Assembly: GCA_002897115.2 (NCBI GenBank)
Contig: BCIH01000014.1
Location: forward strand, 59,707-123,706
Direction: 5' to 3'
DNA length: 64,000 nucleotides
From: Prototheca cutis
Taxonomy: Eukaryota; Chlorophyta; Trebouxiophyceae; Chlorellales; Chlorellaceae
Shown here: piece after piece, positions 1 through 13,157 of the stretch
How positions within the stretch are numbered: position 1 is the first letter of the stretch
How the letters are laid out: every line of letters begins with the position of its first letter
Program-made: the position numbers and the translations under genes
The notes under the pieces: model-generated
Database searches by the model: none
Told to the model about the DNA's origin: nothing
The model's input: only the letters and a program-made list of their open reading frames with translations

Positions 1-223
1 CCCCCCTCCCCCCCCCGCACGGCGCAGCTCCATCACTAGGGGGTACATAGCCAATCTACATGGGTGGTTTCATTGCATTGCAGGAGCCTCGTCGCCTCGC
101 TGGCCGGGCAGCCGGGGACCCAGGAACAAAACAGCATTGTTCGGAGCAGGGCACCCTTCGTCCGAACATCAGATGGTTGTGGTTCATCAAGCAGAAGGGC
201 GGGCGTCCAATCAACCGGGGCGC

Positions 224-587
224 TCACATGTCGCGCAGGCACTCCTCGGCCAGGGCCTTCTCCTCCACCAGCTCCTCGCCGGTGGTCTTGAGCAGCTGCG
301 CGGAGCGCGCGTCAATGTCCAGGCCCTGCACGATGCTCCACTTGCCGCCGCTGCACGTGCATGGGAAGGAGAAGATGACGCCCTTGGGCGCGCCGTAGCT
401 CCCGTCGGAAAGCACACCCATGCTCACATACGTGCCCTCTGCACAGAAAAAGTTTTGTTGGATGTGGACATGTTTGTGCGTGCATCGGGGGTATTGGGGT
501 TAACGAGAGGAGGCATGCAGGGAGATACCATTCGCCAAAGGCAAGCAAGGAGCCTGGACATCAGACCACCCAGCGCCCAGACCCTTA

Positions 588-658
<71 letters not shown>

Positions 659-2473
659 CACACACACACGCGCGCGCGCATGCTGGGACTCACCAGGTGT
701 GCCCAGGACCCAGTCACGGATGTGGTCACAGGCAGAGGACGCCGCCGACAGGGCACTGGACAGACCGCGTGCCTGCAGTGGTGTGTGTTTGTGTGTGGGC
801 ATGGGGGGTTGTTTTCTTTGTATGGAGGTCGGTGATGGTGTGGGAGGACAACGAAACACCACCCAGAGACCTCAAGCCCATCTCCTTGATTCCCCTCTCC
901 ACCCCAACACACACGCACGTGCACACACACGCGCACATGCACACGCACACACCCACCCACCTTGATGATGGCGGCACCGCGCTGCTGCACCGTGGTGACA
1001 AAATCGCCATCCAGGTAGGCATCGTCCTTGACCGCCTCGCGGGCCGGCGTGCCGTCCACGGTGGCGTGGTTGACGTCGGGGTACTGTGTGGACGAGTGGT
1101 TGCCCCAGATGATGACGTTGCGAACCTTGCTCACGTGGGTGTTCGTGCGCTCCGACAGCTGTGCATNGGNGGGNGGGGGNGGGGGNGGGNGGNGCTGGTC
1201 CTGGTCCTGGTGCTGGTGCTGGTGGGATAATCAAATGACACAATCACTGCCGTTGTCGTCATCATCATCGACTGTGAACACGCAACCCGGACAACCAGCG
1301 GCAACAGAAACAAGTCACCACCACCACCACCACCACACCTGGCCCAGAGCGCGGTTGTGGTCCAGGCGGGTCATGGCCGTGATGTTCTCGGCCGGGATGG
1401 AGGGGGCGTACTCCTTGAGGATCAGCGCGTTGGTGTTGGCCGGGTTGGCGACCACCAGGATCTGCAGGGCAGTTTGGTGATGGGGGAGGGTCTGGTTTTT
1501 CATCTCTGCTCTTCAACATAGACGAAATGCGACCCACCATTCGTGGCCCCTCTTGCCGCTGCACACATCCACCCGCCCCCTCTCTCAACCCACCCACCTT
1601 GGCATCCTTGGAGCCGTACTTCTCCAGGGCGGCGGCCTGGGCCTTGTAGATGGACACGTTCTTGGACATGACGTCCTTGCGCTCCATGCCAGCCTACAGT
1701 GTGTTTGGGGGTGGGGTAGACGGTTGAAAGAGGACAGGGTGCAAAGGCCAAGATTGCCTTTGGGCCCGGGGGCACAGGCAGGTGACAGAAACACCCCTGC
1801 TGCTCGAAGCAAAAGACTGGGCTCACCTTGCGGGGGAACCCGCCCACCAGGATGGCAACATCAACGCCCTTGAACGCCTCCTCCACGTCGGTCGTGGCCA
1901 CAACACCTGTGCAGGGTGAAGGCGTCGTCGGGGGTCATGGGGTGACACACACACCAGGCATCTTTGACGAGGTGGGGTGGTGGACACTCATGACGACAAC
2001 CTTGGATCCAAAGACTGTTCAAAAATGAAGGTGCATTGGGGCCATCACCACTGTACGCTCTTCTTCGTATGGCCGAGCAGGCAGTGGGGCAACCAACCCA
2101 AACTGTGGCAACCGATCCAAGGGCATGACACTGCCCAGGCCTCCTGGCGGAACCACCACCATCAAACCACTCTGCGCACCAGCAAGCAGCGGGTAAGCGG
2201 CGTCCACCAGCTCCATACGCACGCCCTCCAGGGCCTGCTTGGCGGGCTCGATGTCCAGCATGTGCAGGATGACGGGTTGATCGGGGCCCAGGGCCGCGCC
2301 CCGAGCAATCATGGGGGCGAGGGCATAGCCGATCTGGCCTGCGACAGCGTGCGGGGGAATGGTGCGCGTCATGGTGGCCATGATCATGGGCAGAGCTGCG
2401 CTGGAGTACGACGCCATAGAGCTGACCCACCTGCGGCGCCAGTCACCAGGACGCGCTTGGGTTCGGGAGCCAT
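224..2473 (-). CDS. MDH: Cytosolic-type NAD-dependent malate dehydrogenase
   Basis: Interconverts malate and oxaloacetate with NAD(H). Eight exons: 2431-2473, 2180-2338, 1827-1906, 1598-1693, 1339-1461, 961-1158, 694-772 and 224-438 (993 nt, 330 aa), all with GT-AG introns and phases that close. The ATG opens directly into the nucleotide-binding strand ([16 protein letters not shown]). NPANTNALI and the catalytic-His segment [15 protein letters not shown] are intact. The length equals that of eukaryotic cytosolic MDH, and no transit peptide precedes the Rossmann fold, so a cytosolic location is inferred. The last intron holds a 66-nt homopolymer (poly-G on the sense strand). The intron before exon 6 contains scattered N bases just upstream of its acceptor. 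Family assignment is very secure. Confidence 0.96.
591..656. repeat. 66-nt poly-C tract (poly-G on the MDH sense strand)
   Basis: An uninterrupted C run in the last MDH intron. On the sense strand it is poly-G starting about 37 nt after the 5' splice site. A (CA/CG) dinucleotide stretch follows directly. Confidence 0.95.
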
Positions 2474-3998
2474 CTCTGCCAGTGCTGGGATGTTACGGTG
2501 CAAACCCCGAGGGTGTCGACAGTAGAGATGCTGATCAGATTTTCTATAAATTCAGAATTGCTGTCACTCGAGGGTTTTGGCTTGTCTTTTCTTTCTCACT
2601 GGGGGTTTGGGTCAACCTGTGCCATGGCTCGCCAAGCGTGCCACGTCATGCATCCGGCTCACCGCATCGAAGGTCAAGGACGTTCTAACTTGGACTTCAG
2701 CGCCGGTGCGCTGAACTCATGCCTGACACTTTGAGAATTCACATTCCCCAAATTGCCACCAGTTACACCGCCGTTGGTCCAGAAAAAGGCTCCCAACAGC
2801 AGCTTGTCCAGGGCATTCGTTTCACCAACTGGCCTTCAGACAGCGCCGGCGCAGCTTATCATCCCCACAACAACAGCCGCTGTAATGTGGTCTCTCCAAC
2901 AACAGAAGTTGGATCTCGCTGGACGTACTGTGCATATCAAGCTCAAAATACGCAGGTAAATGACATGGCATGCTGCCCAGAGCGGGGTCAGGCGCCAGTT
3001 CGGTTGGCAACAAACCTCAAGCTACAACCGAATGATGCCTCCTGCTTCTGAATCATCCAGACAAAATATCCAAACACAACTCAAGGTTCTGGGGACAATG
3101 CATCGCATGGATTGCCTTTATGAAACCCAGTGGCTGCATGCAATCGGCCTCGACAGCTCCATGGTTGGCGGGGGGACTTCCACAGTCAAAGCAGGGTGCA
3201 AATAACGTGATTTAAGCCGCCATCAGCAAAAAAAACAGTCAGGGCATCCAAGCTAGTCCTGACCCCGTTGTTCCGGCCAAGTTTCAGTGTCAGGGCCCCA
3301 GCACCAGGGAGCCGACGCAGGGAGCGGAGTCCCGATTTCGGAACAGTATCCGACCCCTCAGAGTTGGAGCAAGAACCCTGATCTCCCAGTGCCCCGAATC
3401 CTTCCGCGCGGACGACCGGTGCAACATGATAGCCTTGATATGATAGTGGGACGTGTGGGCGGGTTGTCCGAGGATCCACGGTGCACGACAGATATGGTGA
3501 CAACCCTTTCAGGTCCATTAGTAATGATCGCCCCTCTCGCCTGCGTTCTCAACCCCAAGAAACATGCCGCAAGACATTCCCATTTCAAACGCGGAGGTGC
3601 GCATAAGCTCATCTGGACCCAAGAGAAACCTCAAAGCAGGCCAGGCAGGCCTGACGACCTGACGAACGCAAAACGTGGCAGCACGGCACCCGGTGTTGTC
3701 GCAACGGACTGGTCCATCGCGGTGCCCGGTCACTTCCAGATAGTCGACATACAAAGTCCCCTTCATTTGATGGTAAATACGCTTTTGAGCGCGCTTAACA
3801 AGGCCCGCTGAACGCTCCCCTTTTCCTTTGTTTGGGGTCCCCTGCGTGGTTTGTCCCGGATTCGCTTTGGCGCACGCCCATCCCCGAGTTTTTGCGTTGC
3901 TCCGACCGTGCTGCGCTGGCTCGTAAGGCTGCCCTCCTGGCCTCACCGTCCGGCATCGTCTCGGTTCCAGTTGCGGTTGGATTTGGTGGAGGCCGTCG
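2474..3998. other. Intergenic, MDH to bHLH
   Basis: About 1.5 kb between two divergently transcribed genes. I find no protein family, tRNA or clear mobile element. Frames of up to 174 codons are open here, but none resembles a known family or has convincing splice continuity. It presumably holds both promoters; I see no clear TATA box. Confidence 0.5.
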
Positions 3999-5344
3999 AT
4001 GAATTACCCTTGGGAGGACAGCAAATCAGCGAACGAGGCCTCCACGAGCAAGCCGGGAGGGGAGTCGCAGAATGTGATGCTGGAGCTGGACGACCGTACC
4101 CTGCAGGTCAGAATGTCATGTGTGGTGCGCCCGCATGTCAAGGTCGCCCAGCGCCTGGGCGTCTGCCAACGAGGGTTGCGAAAGGCATGCAGGGCCTCGC
4201 GACCCCTGACCGGGACGCCTGGCATGGCGAATTGCTGTAGCCCCGCTGTGTGTCGCGCTTGTTCTCGCACGGCACGTGTCCCCACGTCAACACAGAACCG
4301 ACTGCCCTCCTGCACACGCAGTGCCTCGTTGGGGCTGGCTGCACGGACCTGCTCGGTCAGGTGGAGTCCCCCTTGGACAGGCCCCCGTCGCAGTCCGGCG
4401 CCGCCAGCCCCAGCGGGCGCGAGAAGCGCAAGCACGAGGAGGCCGCGTTTTCGAGCTGGCTGTCGGGCAAGTTTGGCGACGAGGAAGAAGATCCCGAGGA
4501 GTCGGAGGATTCCCGGCCCATCGGGCGCAAGGGCCGGCCCATGAGCAGCGCGGCGGTGGCCAAGGCCACGCGCGAAAAGGCTCGCCGCGAGCGCCTGAAC
4601 GAGTGCTTTGAGGAGCTAGCGCGCCTGTGCGACCCCACGGGCCGCGGCGTCAAGACAGACCGTGTGTCGGTCGTGGCCGACGCCATCCGTGTCATGACCC
4701 AGCTCCGCGTCGAGAACAACCAGCTCCGCCAGCTGAACAAGTTTCTGGAGGAGCGCGTGGCTGGGTATGAGCGCGCCCGCGCGCAGCTGGCGTACCAACA
4801 GAGCCTGCTGCAACAGGTGCCCCACGTCGCCGCGCTGACCGCCGGCTCCAGCGCCGCTCTGCAGGTCGGAGGTTCGGCCGGCGCCGTGCCCAGCACCACT
4901 GCCGCAGACGCCGTGCCGGCTGGCGCCATGCCCGCGCCCGCCAGTTCGCCGTTCCTGCACGCCGAGGCAGGCCGCGCCACGGGCGCTGGTGTCCCCGGCA
5001 TGACCCCGACGTTGCACGCCGGCGGCGCCGGAACCGGACTGCCCGAGGGGTTCATGGTGGACCCCTTTGCCGTCGCGGGGCTCGGCCTGCCCAGTAGCGA
5101 CTACTCTGCTGCCGCGGCCGCTGCTGCAGTGGGGATGTACCCGCTGGCCGCAGCCCCCCTGCCTTCGGGCGGCATGCTGGCCCCGGCGCCGCTCAAGGGC
5201 GGTGCGCTGGGTGGCCTCACCGGCGTCGAACTCGCCGCACGCCTGGACAGCAGCGGGCTGGGGACCGCGGAAGACACTGCCCTCTCCTGGCTGCCCGCGC
5301 CCAATGCCACCGAAGACAGCAAGCTCCGGCCCCCCGCTGCCTGA
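3999..5344 (+). CDS. bHLH transcription factor, plant subgroup IVc-like
   Basis: Two exons, 3999-4106 and 4361-5344 (1092 nt, 363 aa). The bHLH domain lies near residues 104-155. Its basic region includes REKARRERLNECFEEL, with the Glu and Arg residues used for E-box contact, then a loop and a second helix containing KTDRVSVVADAIRVM, running into a leucine-zipper-like coiled coil (QLRQLNKFLEERV). KTD followed by ADAIR resembles plant subgroup IVc factors (ILR3/bHLH104 type), which control iron responses in land plants; that role here is inference. The N-terminus is acidic, and the last ~180 residues are Ala/Gly/Pro-rich low-complexity sequence. The start ATG is the first in frame and uses an intron with GTCAG donor and CGGTCAG acceptor. 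Confidence 0.88.
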
Positions 5345-5529
5345 CCACACGCACGCGTGCCCTGCCTTGGCCTCCTGCCCGACCATTGTCTGCTTTACTT
5401 TCTCTCGTCGACCCTCTGATTACAAACATCGCTCTGTTACACGTAGCACCGACAAGGGCTGGCGGGCCATGCAAGCACAGCCAGAAGACAAGGAAGCGAG
5501 GAGACTGGCCAAGAAAAATTATTGCCAGA

Positions 5530-8500
5530 TCACTGAAGCGTCCACAGCGATTCCTTTATCGCCGCGACCAGCGCCTTGAGCTGGGCCTCGTCGTGGTTGG
5601 TTGTCACCATCAGCCTGTGTGTTGGAGTGGCGTCAGGATGGGTGTGAGTGTGGGAGAATACGTACGGTTGGTGTGATCCCCAGCTCAGGATTGGGCACAT
5701 GGTCATCTCCATCCTCCCTCGCTGTTTTCCTGTAAGAAAGAAAAAATAAAGGCACAGGCGCGTACTTGAGGCTGGGGGCCTGGCGCCTGGCGTCGAGGGC
5801 CGAGTACCTCATGGGCAGGGCCAAAATTCCGTGACGCTTCAACAGCCGGCGTGACAGCCGCTCCAGCAGCAGGTCACCTGCCTCGTACTGCAGGGCAGAT
5901 GCAGCGGGAGGAGATGTGCATGCGCGTCCAGGGGCGGGATACCATTGCAGGCACACAGCGCTTCCCCCCGCCTAACACAACCCACCTCGGGGGGGGGATC
6001 AAGTTGGAGGTGGACCAGGGGGGAGGGGCAGTCGGCGCCGACCACTGTCATGCCGGGAATCTCCACAGCCAGCTGCCGGAACATCGCCACATTGGATGCC
6101 AGCTTCGCACGCAGGGCCGGGCCCAACTCACGCAGGCTTCGCAGCGTCTCCATTGTCACTGCGGCACACACCATTTGGGATCACGGCTCAATGGGGATGA
6201 ATGGATGTGCTTTATCTGGGCCGTCGCAACCTGCTTCCCATCAGATGCCCTGCCCTGCCCTGCCTGCTAAAACAGCAGCGGAATCCCCCCCTTCCCCCCA
6301 TATACACACATATGTATACACACATACAAAATCCCACCCTTGCGGCCAAACCCAGATGCCCACACTTGCAGTACCCTGTGCGGTGTATGGTGGGGAAGTT
6401 GCCGAGAAGCAGTAGCCCAAGCCTGACAGCCGCTGGTGGTCAACCATCTCACGGTCGCCGGCGCAAAAGCCGCCGATGCACGCCAACGAGTTGCCTGCAG
6501 GGTTAGTAGGAAAGGTGGGAGGGGCGGGAATGGAGAGGGAGAGAATATGGGTTAAACAAGCTCGCAGCAGGGGTTGTGGTTCGATAGCGGTGGTTATTGT
6601 AAGCCTGGTTCATCAGTGGGCACGACCTGCATCATGCGCTGTCGCAGACCCAGGCCACCAGCATCACTCCATACCAGCCACCAAGACCCCGGGCGCACCA
6701 AGCGAGGCGCCCACGATCTCAACTGCGCCGGGATCAAACCCGTGCAGATCCGCAGCGCCGCGGCCGCTCTTCCCCAGCACGCCGAGCGCATAGCTTTCGT
6801 CGACGACGACACGGTACTTGTACTTCTGCACGGTTGAAGGAGGCTGGGCGATCAGCTGCTTTATCGATCAATCGATTGCTCATCCATGCCAAGTGCACAG
6901 GGAGTGGTAAAAGTGTGGGATTCCTCGTTCTCGGTGCTCCCTCCTCAAAACTTCCACACATGGGACCCCAGCTGCCGCACCTCCTTGAGCTTCATGATCT
7001 TATCGATGGGCGCAATGTCCCCAAGGTTGGCGTACACTCCCTCCACCACGATGAACCGGCGATTGAGCGGCTTGCTGCATGCAGAAAATTCCATGCATAA
7101 GGTTTTGCTCAGCACATATGTGCTTTGGGGGATGTTCTGCCAGGATGTGACATCACGCGTCGCCTGCAACCCAACACACACACAATAACACAGAAAGTCT
7201 AGTGCAAGGACCGGTGGTCACCACCGCCCCTCATCCGCCTCATCCCACTCCGCCTCCGCCTACCGCGACTTGCGATCTTGCTTGGCCACGCTTTCCAAAA
7301 TGCGCTCCAGGTCCTCGACATCGTTATGCTTGAAGGTCACCACTCGCGCCCGGGAGAGGCTGCACCCGTTCTGGATGGACCAGTTCACCGCCTGTTGTGT
7401 GATGCAGCGTCACGAAAGGATGCATTGGTGCTGGGCGCCACGCGTGTGTTTGTTTTGCAGGGCAAGGGGCGCTGTGGGAGTCTAGGACGCAACTCCCGCA
7501 CGCTGGCGTGAAAAGAAATCCCTTGCTTCCCAGGCCTCACACATTGAAAGAACGCCCCCAAAACACACCTCGTCACAGACGATGAGGTCGCGGGCATTGG
7601 CAAATGCCGGGAGGATGGAGGGCAGCGTGGCTAGATCGTAGGAATAAAGGATGGCCTCCTCTGTGCCCATGAACCCGGCCAGCTCGTGCTGCAAGGGATT
7701 GGCAGGATTGTTGGCATATGTGGGCCCAAGGTCGTTGCGACAAGGACTGTTCTTGGATTATGGGACAAGGGCGAATCATGCGTCAACACAGCCCGCTGCC
7801 GACACAAGAGTTTGGCCCACACTGCTGCCATAGACGTTCTGCGCCACTCCATTTCAGACACCCACCCACCAAGGTTTTCCACCCTTTCTACTCTAACAAC
7901 CCCAGAAACCCCTAACCTCGAGCTTCATGTGGACGTCCATGGTGCCGTAAAACGCGCGGGGCCCGCAGGCGCCGACGCCGTACTTGGCAATCGCCTCCTC
8001 GCACACCTCCAGCCCCCCGGGCACCTTGGACAGACCCAGAAAGTCGGCACTGGCAAAACTGACGGCAGACTTGCCATTCACGGTGACGCGGGAGCCGGAT
8101 CCGGGGATGATCACGAGGTCTCTGGCCTCTTGCTGCGCCGGGGTCAACGGCTCGGCCAGCGGCTCGGGCTTCCACTCGGCGCAGAGCTCGTCGATTTCCT
8201 ACATCGGAGGTGTCGCAAGTATTGGGGTGGGTATCTGCTTTGTGTGCATGTCTGGAGGGGGAAGCTACGACACACCAACTGCCTGTCCCCATGTGGGCCC
8301 AGGTCCAATCGTGGTGTCGACCGCCAAGGCCTCAAGTCATTCCCACCCACCCCCGCAGCTCTTGGCCTTGGTTCACCAGGATACCTGCTTGGTGAGCGGC
8401 TTCTCCCTGCTCTTTGGCGGCTTTTGCGAGTTTTGGAAGAGCAGATAGGTGATGATGAAGAGCAGCAGCGCCTCCACAACCCAGTGCCCATGGTGTTCAA

Positions 8501-8633
8501 TGAAGTACTGGGGGTGCCAGAGGCCCCCGGGCTTCAGCCGGGCCCAGGCCTGAGACAGCACGCCCATGAGATCCTCGGCGGCTGCATTAGACAGCAGCGC
8601 GTCGTACAAAGAACGCAGCGTGGCCACATGCAT
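5530..8633 (-). CDS. LCB1: Serine palmitoyltransferase subunit 1 (LCB1)
   Basis: Non-catalytic partner of LCB2 in the ER enzyme that condenses serine and palmitoyl-CoA, the first step of sphingolipid synthesis. Ten exons: 8385-8633, 7917-8198, 7569-7688, 7264-7391, 6981-7074, 6699-6825, 6375-6494, 5986-6158, 5766-5887 and 5530-5614 (1500 nt, 499 aa). One N-terminal membrane segment (about [15 protein letters not shown]) precedes the fold-type I aminotransferase domain: [53 protein letters not shown]. As is known for LCB1, the position of the PLP lysine is not occupied by a catalytic Lys motif. All introns are GT-AG. The final intron contains an open stretch that could be mistaken for an exon, but only its removal joins PSLK to LMVTT in frame. 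Confidence 0.93.
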
Positions 8634-9134
8634 TGTGCAGTCCTGCGCGCAGGGCTGGGGCCCCACGCCTGAGCCGTACCGCACGCGGTCTCCACAGCCA
8701 GGCGCGTTTCGGGCTGATCGAGGATCCTGACGCCACTGGCAATTGTAATTACATATGGATGGTGTAATAGTGTCGATACGGGGAGCTGGAGCCACAGCCC
8801 TTGGGGGGGAGGTGATGGTAGCGTAACCAGTTTTGAAGTCCGCTCGCTCATGGATCGAAATTGGGGCCCGGGTTTGCCCAGACGAAAAACACAGGAGGGG
8901 GGGGTGTTTGCCCGCCCACACTCGCGAATTCCCAGCCCGGCAATCAAACGGTGTTTCCAACGCACATCTGATCGCATACTTGATCGATCCGGATTGGTTT
9001 TGGTGCATGTCCCGTGCGGGAATATCTTGCTGGGCCGCCCCTTCCTCCAAGTGATCCGTGCCATGCTGGCTTCGTGCTAGGAGGAGCAGGTTGTAGAGGG
9101 AGCCACCAGTGCCCTGCGCTGCACATTCGAGGAC
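8634..9134. promoter_or_regulatory. Divergent intergenic region between LCB1 and XPO1
   Basis: A 501-bp spacer separates the start codons of two head-to-head housekeeping genes, so it must hold both core promoters. I see no convincing TATA box. The promoter call rests on gene orientation only. Confidence 0.5.
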
Positions 9135-10633
9135 ATGGCGTCACCTCTGGCAGCCGCGGGCGTTAAACTCTTGAATTTTGCGGAGCCACTGGACGTGGCC
9201 CTGCTCGATGCCACGGTCGCCTCGTTCTATGGGGCGTCCTCCAACGATGAGGTGCACACAGGGGCCGCGGGCCTGACTGCGGGGTCTTTCAAGCGATGCG
9301 ATGACAATCGCGTGCACTGCCAAGAGCTTGCGCTCACTGTCTTTGCCCCCACTCCGACCCGCAGCGGACGGCAGCCGAGGCCATCCTGCGCAAGTTCCAA
9401 GAGCATCCCGAGGCATGGACCCGCGTGGATGCCATTCTGGAGACCTCCAAGAACTCCCAGACCAAGTTTTTTGGGCTGCAGGCGCGTGGGGGATTGGGCA
9501 TGCACCTGGATCATCCACATGGAGACAGCATGACCGCGCCGCCATCATGTTTCTGGTCCACCGCCCTCAGGACGCCTCCCCAGCCCCACCTCCCCCTCGC
9601 CTGCAGATCTTGGAGTCGGTGATCAAGACGCGATGGGGCGCGCTGCCGGACGAGCAGCGCGAGGTTCTCAAGACCTACGTCTCCAACCTCATCATCAAGC
9701 TCTCCACCGATGAGGTATGTGTGTGAGGGTGGGTGAGGGGTTGGGGCCTGACCAAGAGCCGGAGGGATGGAGCAGGCATGCGGGGTTTGGATGTTGTGGC
9801 TATGAGTAAAGCCCCAGCGGTGTTGCCGCCAGTAGGGGGAATGGGGGAATGCCGACCGCTGCGCCAGCCACAGTGGTGTCAACGGACGAGCCCCTAGACG
9901 CCTCACCTCTCCCGAAACCGCCGATTCCCCCGCTAGGCCACTTTCCGACGCGAGCGCGTCTTCCTCAACAAGCTGAACCTGGTGCTCGTGGACATCCTGA
10001 AGCAGGTGATTGTGTGGATGGATGATTTTGCGTGTGCGCGCCCCCTTTGTTTTTGGGAAAGAGGGCCCGGCCGCCGACTTGAGATGACGATGATACCCGC
10101 CTTGGCCCCGCTCTTGGGCCCCAACTACGATATACACTCACGCAACACGCATCAGCATCATCATCATTATCAACACGCCACGGCACCAACCAAGAATACC
10201 AACAAATCATGACAAGCAGGACTGGCCGCACAAGTGGCCATCGTTCATCCCTGACATCGTGGGCGCTTCACGGACGAATGCGGGCCTGTGCGAGAACAGC
10301 ATGGTTATCCTGCGGCTGTTGAGTGAGGAGGTGTTTGATTTCTCGGATTCCCTGACGACGGCCAAGACGCGGGAGCTGAAAAACAGCTTCAATGACCAGT
10401 TTGCCGCCGTGCACGAGCTGTGCCTGGCCGTGCTGAATGCGGGTGCGGGGCGGGACCTGGTGCGCACGACGCTCGCCACGCTCAACGCCTTTCTGTCCTG
10501 GGTGCCCCTGGGCTACATTTTCGAGTCCAACGTCGTCGAGGTCCTGCTTCGGTTGTTGCCGCAACCTCCCTACCGCAACCTCGCAGTCCAATGCCTCACC
10601 GAGGTATAGTTGTTGGGCACCGGTTGGTGTGTG

Positions 10634-10702
<69 letters not shown>

Positions 10703-13099
10703 TTGCAGGTTTCTCTTCTTGGAGGGGGGTTTTGGGGGGGGCTGTCCCGCCCAAACTGACACCGCTCTGAAAAAGCAAACAAATAAAAACACAGACTCAC
10801 TCAATCCATCCATGACTAATCCTCGATCTCCAGATTGGGGCGCTGAGTGTGGGCCCCGAGTTCACCAAGGCCTTCCAGGCACTGTTCCACCAGTTTTGCG
10901 GGATCATCGCGCCGTTGTTGCCCGGCCCCGCCGAGGTGGCGGCTGCCTATGCCGCGGGGTCGGACGACGACCAGGCCCTGGTGCAGAACTTGGCCATGTT
11001 CTTCACCACGTTCCTCAAGGTGAGCAGGGGGGGGGGGGGGGGGGGACAGTCCTCCTAATGACACGCCTGATAGCACCAAGCAGCCCTCCCCATCACTATA
11101 AAAACTCACTCACTCACTCACCCGCCCACTCATGAACAGACGCACATTATGGCGCTGGAGGCGAGCGAGGAATTGCAAGCTGATTTATTGCTAGCCCTTG
11201 ACTTGCTGGTGGGCATTTCGTATGTGGACGACGACGAGGTGTTCAAGACGTGCCTGGACTACTGGAACTACTTTGTGCCCGAGGTCTACTCCTTTGTCTG
11301 CACCACCGCGGGCAACGAGACGGCGCAGTTTGCCTTTGGTGCCGTGCCCATGTCGGCAGCGTCCATGCGCCGCAGGCTCTACGGGCCTCTGCTCTCCAAG
11401 CTCCGCGCCCTCATGATCGCCCGCATGGCCAAGCCGGAAGAGGTCAGTGCATGGTGGTGTGTGTGTGTGGGGGGGGGGGGCCTTCTGGTTTGAGAGAGAG
11501 CGTGCGTGCGTGTGCGTGCGCTGTGGTAGTGGTAGTGGTGGTAGTGGTGCATGGGGGTTGATAGTGCTGTGTGGGTGGTCCTGGTGTCCGCGGGCAGCCC
11601 CAGCAACCTGCTTCCAGGTTTTTACCCAGCAAATAGCCGAATCCCAAACCCCCATCCGCCCTAAAACAAACGACGTTGTCAGGTTATTGTGGTGGAAGAT
11701 GAGAATGGCAATGTGGTGCGTGAGACGATGAAGGATACGGACGTGCTGGCACGGTACAAGACGATGCACGAGACGCTGGTCTACCTCAGTCACCTCGACC
11801 ACGAGGACACCGAGCGCCAAATGCTGGACAAGCTCCGTCTCCAGGTTCGTTTGTTGGGTTTTCCTGCTGTTTTGTTTGGAAAGAGAGAATGTGTGTGTGT
11901 GTGTGTGTGTGTNNNNNNNNNNNNNNNNNNNNNNNNNNNNNNNNNNNNNNNNNNNNNNNNNNNNNNNNNNNNGGGGGGGGGGGGGGGGGGGGGGGGGGGG
12001 GGCTTGCCCACTCTCAGGGAATATTGTAGCAAAGGCTGACTGGTGTATTGCACCCCCCCTCTCCCCACCACCACCACGGATGTTACCTACTGAATAAACA
12101 AATCATCACATGCAGCAACTCCAAGGGGCAGAGTACGGCTGGGGTCAGCTCAATCGGCTGTGCTGGGCCATTGGCAGCATCTCGGGGAGCATGGTGGAGG
12201 AGCAGGAGAACAGGTGTGTGCGTGTGTGGATTGGTTTTTGTGCTGCTCTTGGATTGGGAGTAGACAGTACATTGTTGGGAATGCAGGGTATCATGTGATT
12301 GGACATGTTTCAATGTTTCTATGCCGCTGCATGAATGAACCTCTTGCAACCGGGAACACGCCCAACAGGTTCCTTGTTACGGTCATCCGGGACCTGCTCA
12401 ACCTGACGGAAGTCACGCGCGGCAAGGACAACAAGGCCGTGATCGCATCCAACATCATGTGTGTGTGTGAGGGGGGGGGGGGGGCTGTTGACTGTGTTTN
12501 TTTGCATGTGTGTGTCTGGGGGGGGTCCGGCAACCGCCATGCAACCGACTCTGAACAACCCCAACCCTGGCACCCTGAAAACAATAGGTATGTGGTCGGC
12601 CAGTACCCTCGGTTCCTGCGCAACCACTGGAAGTTCCTCAAGACGGTGGTGAACAAGCTGTTTGAGTTCATGCACGAGACGCACCCAGGGGTGCAGGACA
12701 TGGCATGCGAGACGTTTCTGAAGATTGTGGGCAAGTGCAAGAAGAAGTTTGTGGTGCAGCAGGTGGGCGAGACGGAGCCCTTCATTGCCGAGCTCCTGAC
12801 GGGCCTGGCGTCCACGATCCAGGACCTAGAACCCCACCAGGTCCACATGTTTTACGAGGCCGTGGGTGCGATCATCGCCGCCGACCCGGACGCCAAGCGC
12901 CGGGAAGGGTACCTCGCTCGCCTCATGGGACCACCCAACGCCAACTGGGGCCAGATCCTGGGTCAAGCACGTCAAGACGTCGAGGTCCTCAAGCACGGCG
13001 AGGTCATCCGTTCCCTCCAAAACATCCTCCAGACCAATGTCTCAGGTACCAGGTTTTGCTGGTTTTATTATGGGTGGTTTTGGTGGATGGGCCTTTTTT

Positions 13100-13157
<58 letters not shown>

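Noticed and set aside
137..1134. Long frames on both strands across the poly-C tract near 0.6 kb, rich in Pro or Gly
   Set aside because: They are open only because homopolymers lack stop codons; the MDH exons explain the region.
3518..3946. 142-codon minus-strand frame upstream of the bHLH gene
   Set aside because: No family resemblance and no splice or promoter support; kept only as part of the intergenic note.
5666..5737. Extra LCB1 exon (an in-phase acceptor and a GTACGT donor)
   Set aside because: Including it breaks the frame into the last exon; skipping it gives the conserved PSLK-LMVTT join.
10268..10813. Poly-Pro frame on the minus strand over the XPO1 poly-G tract
   Set aside because: Antisense shadow of an XPO1 exon plus a homopolymer.
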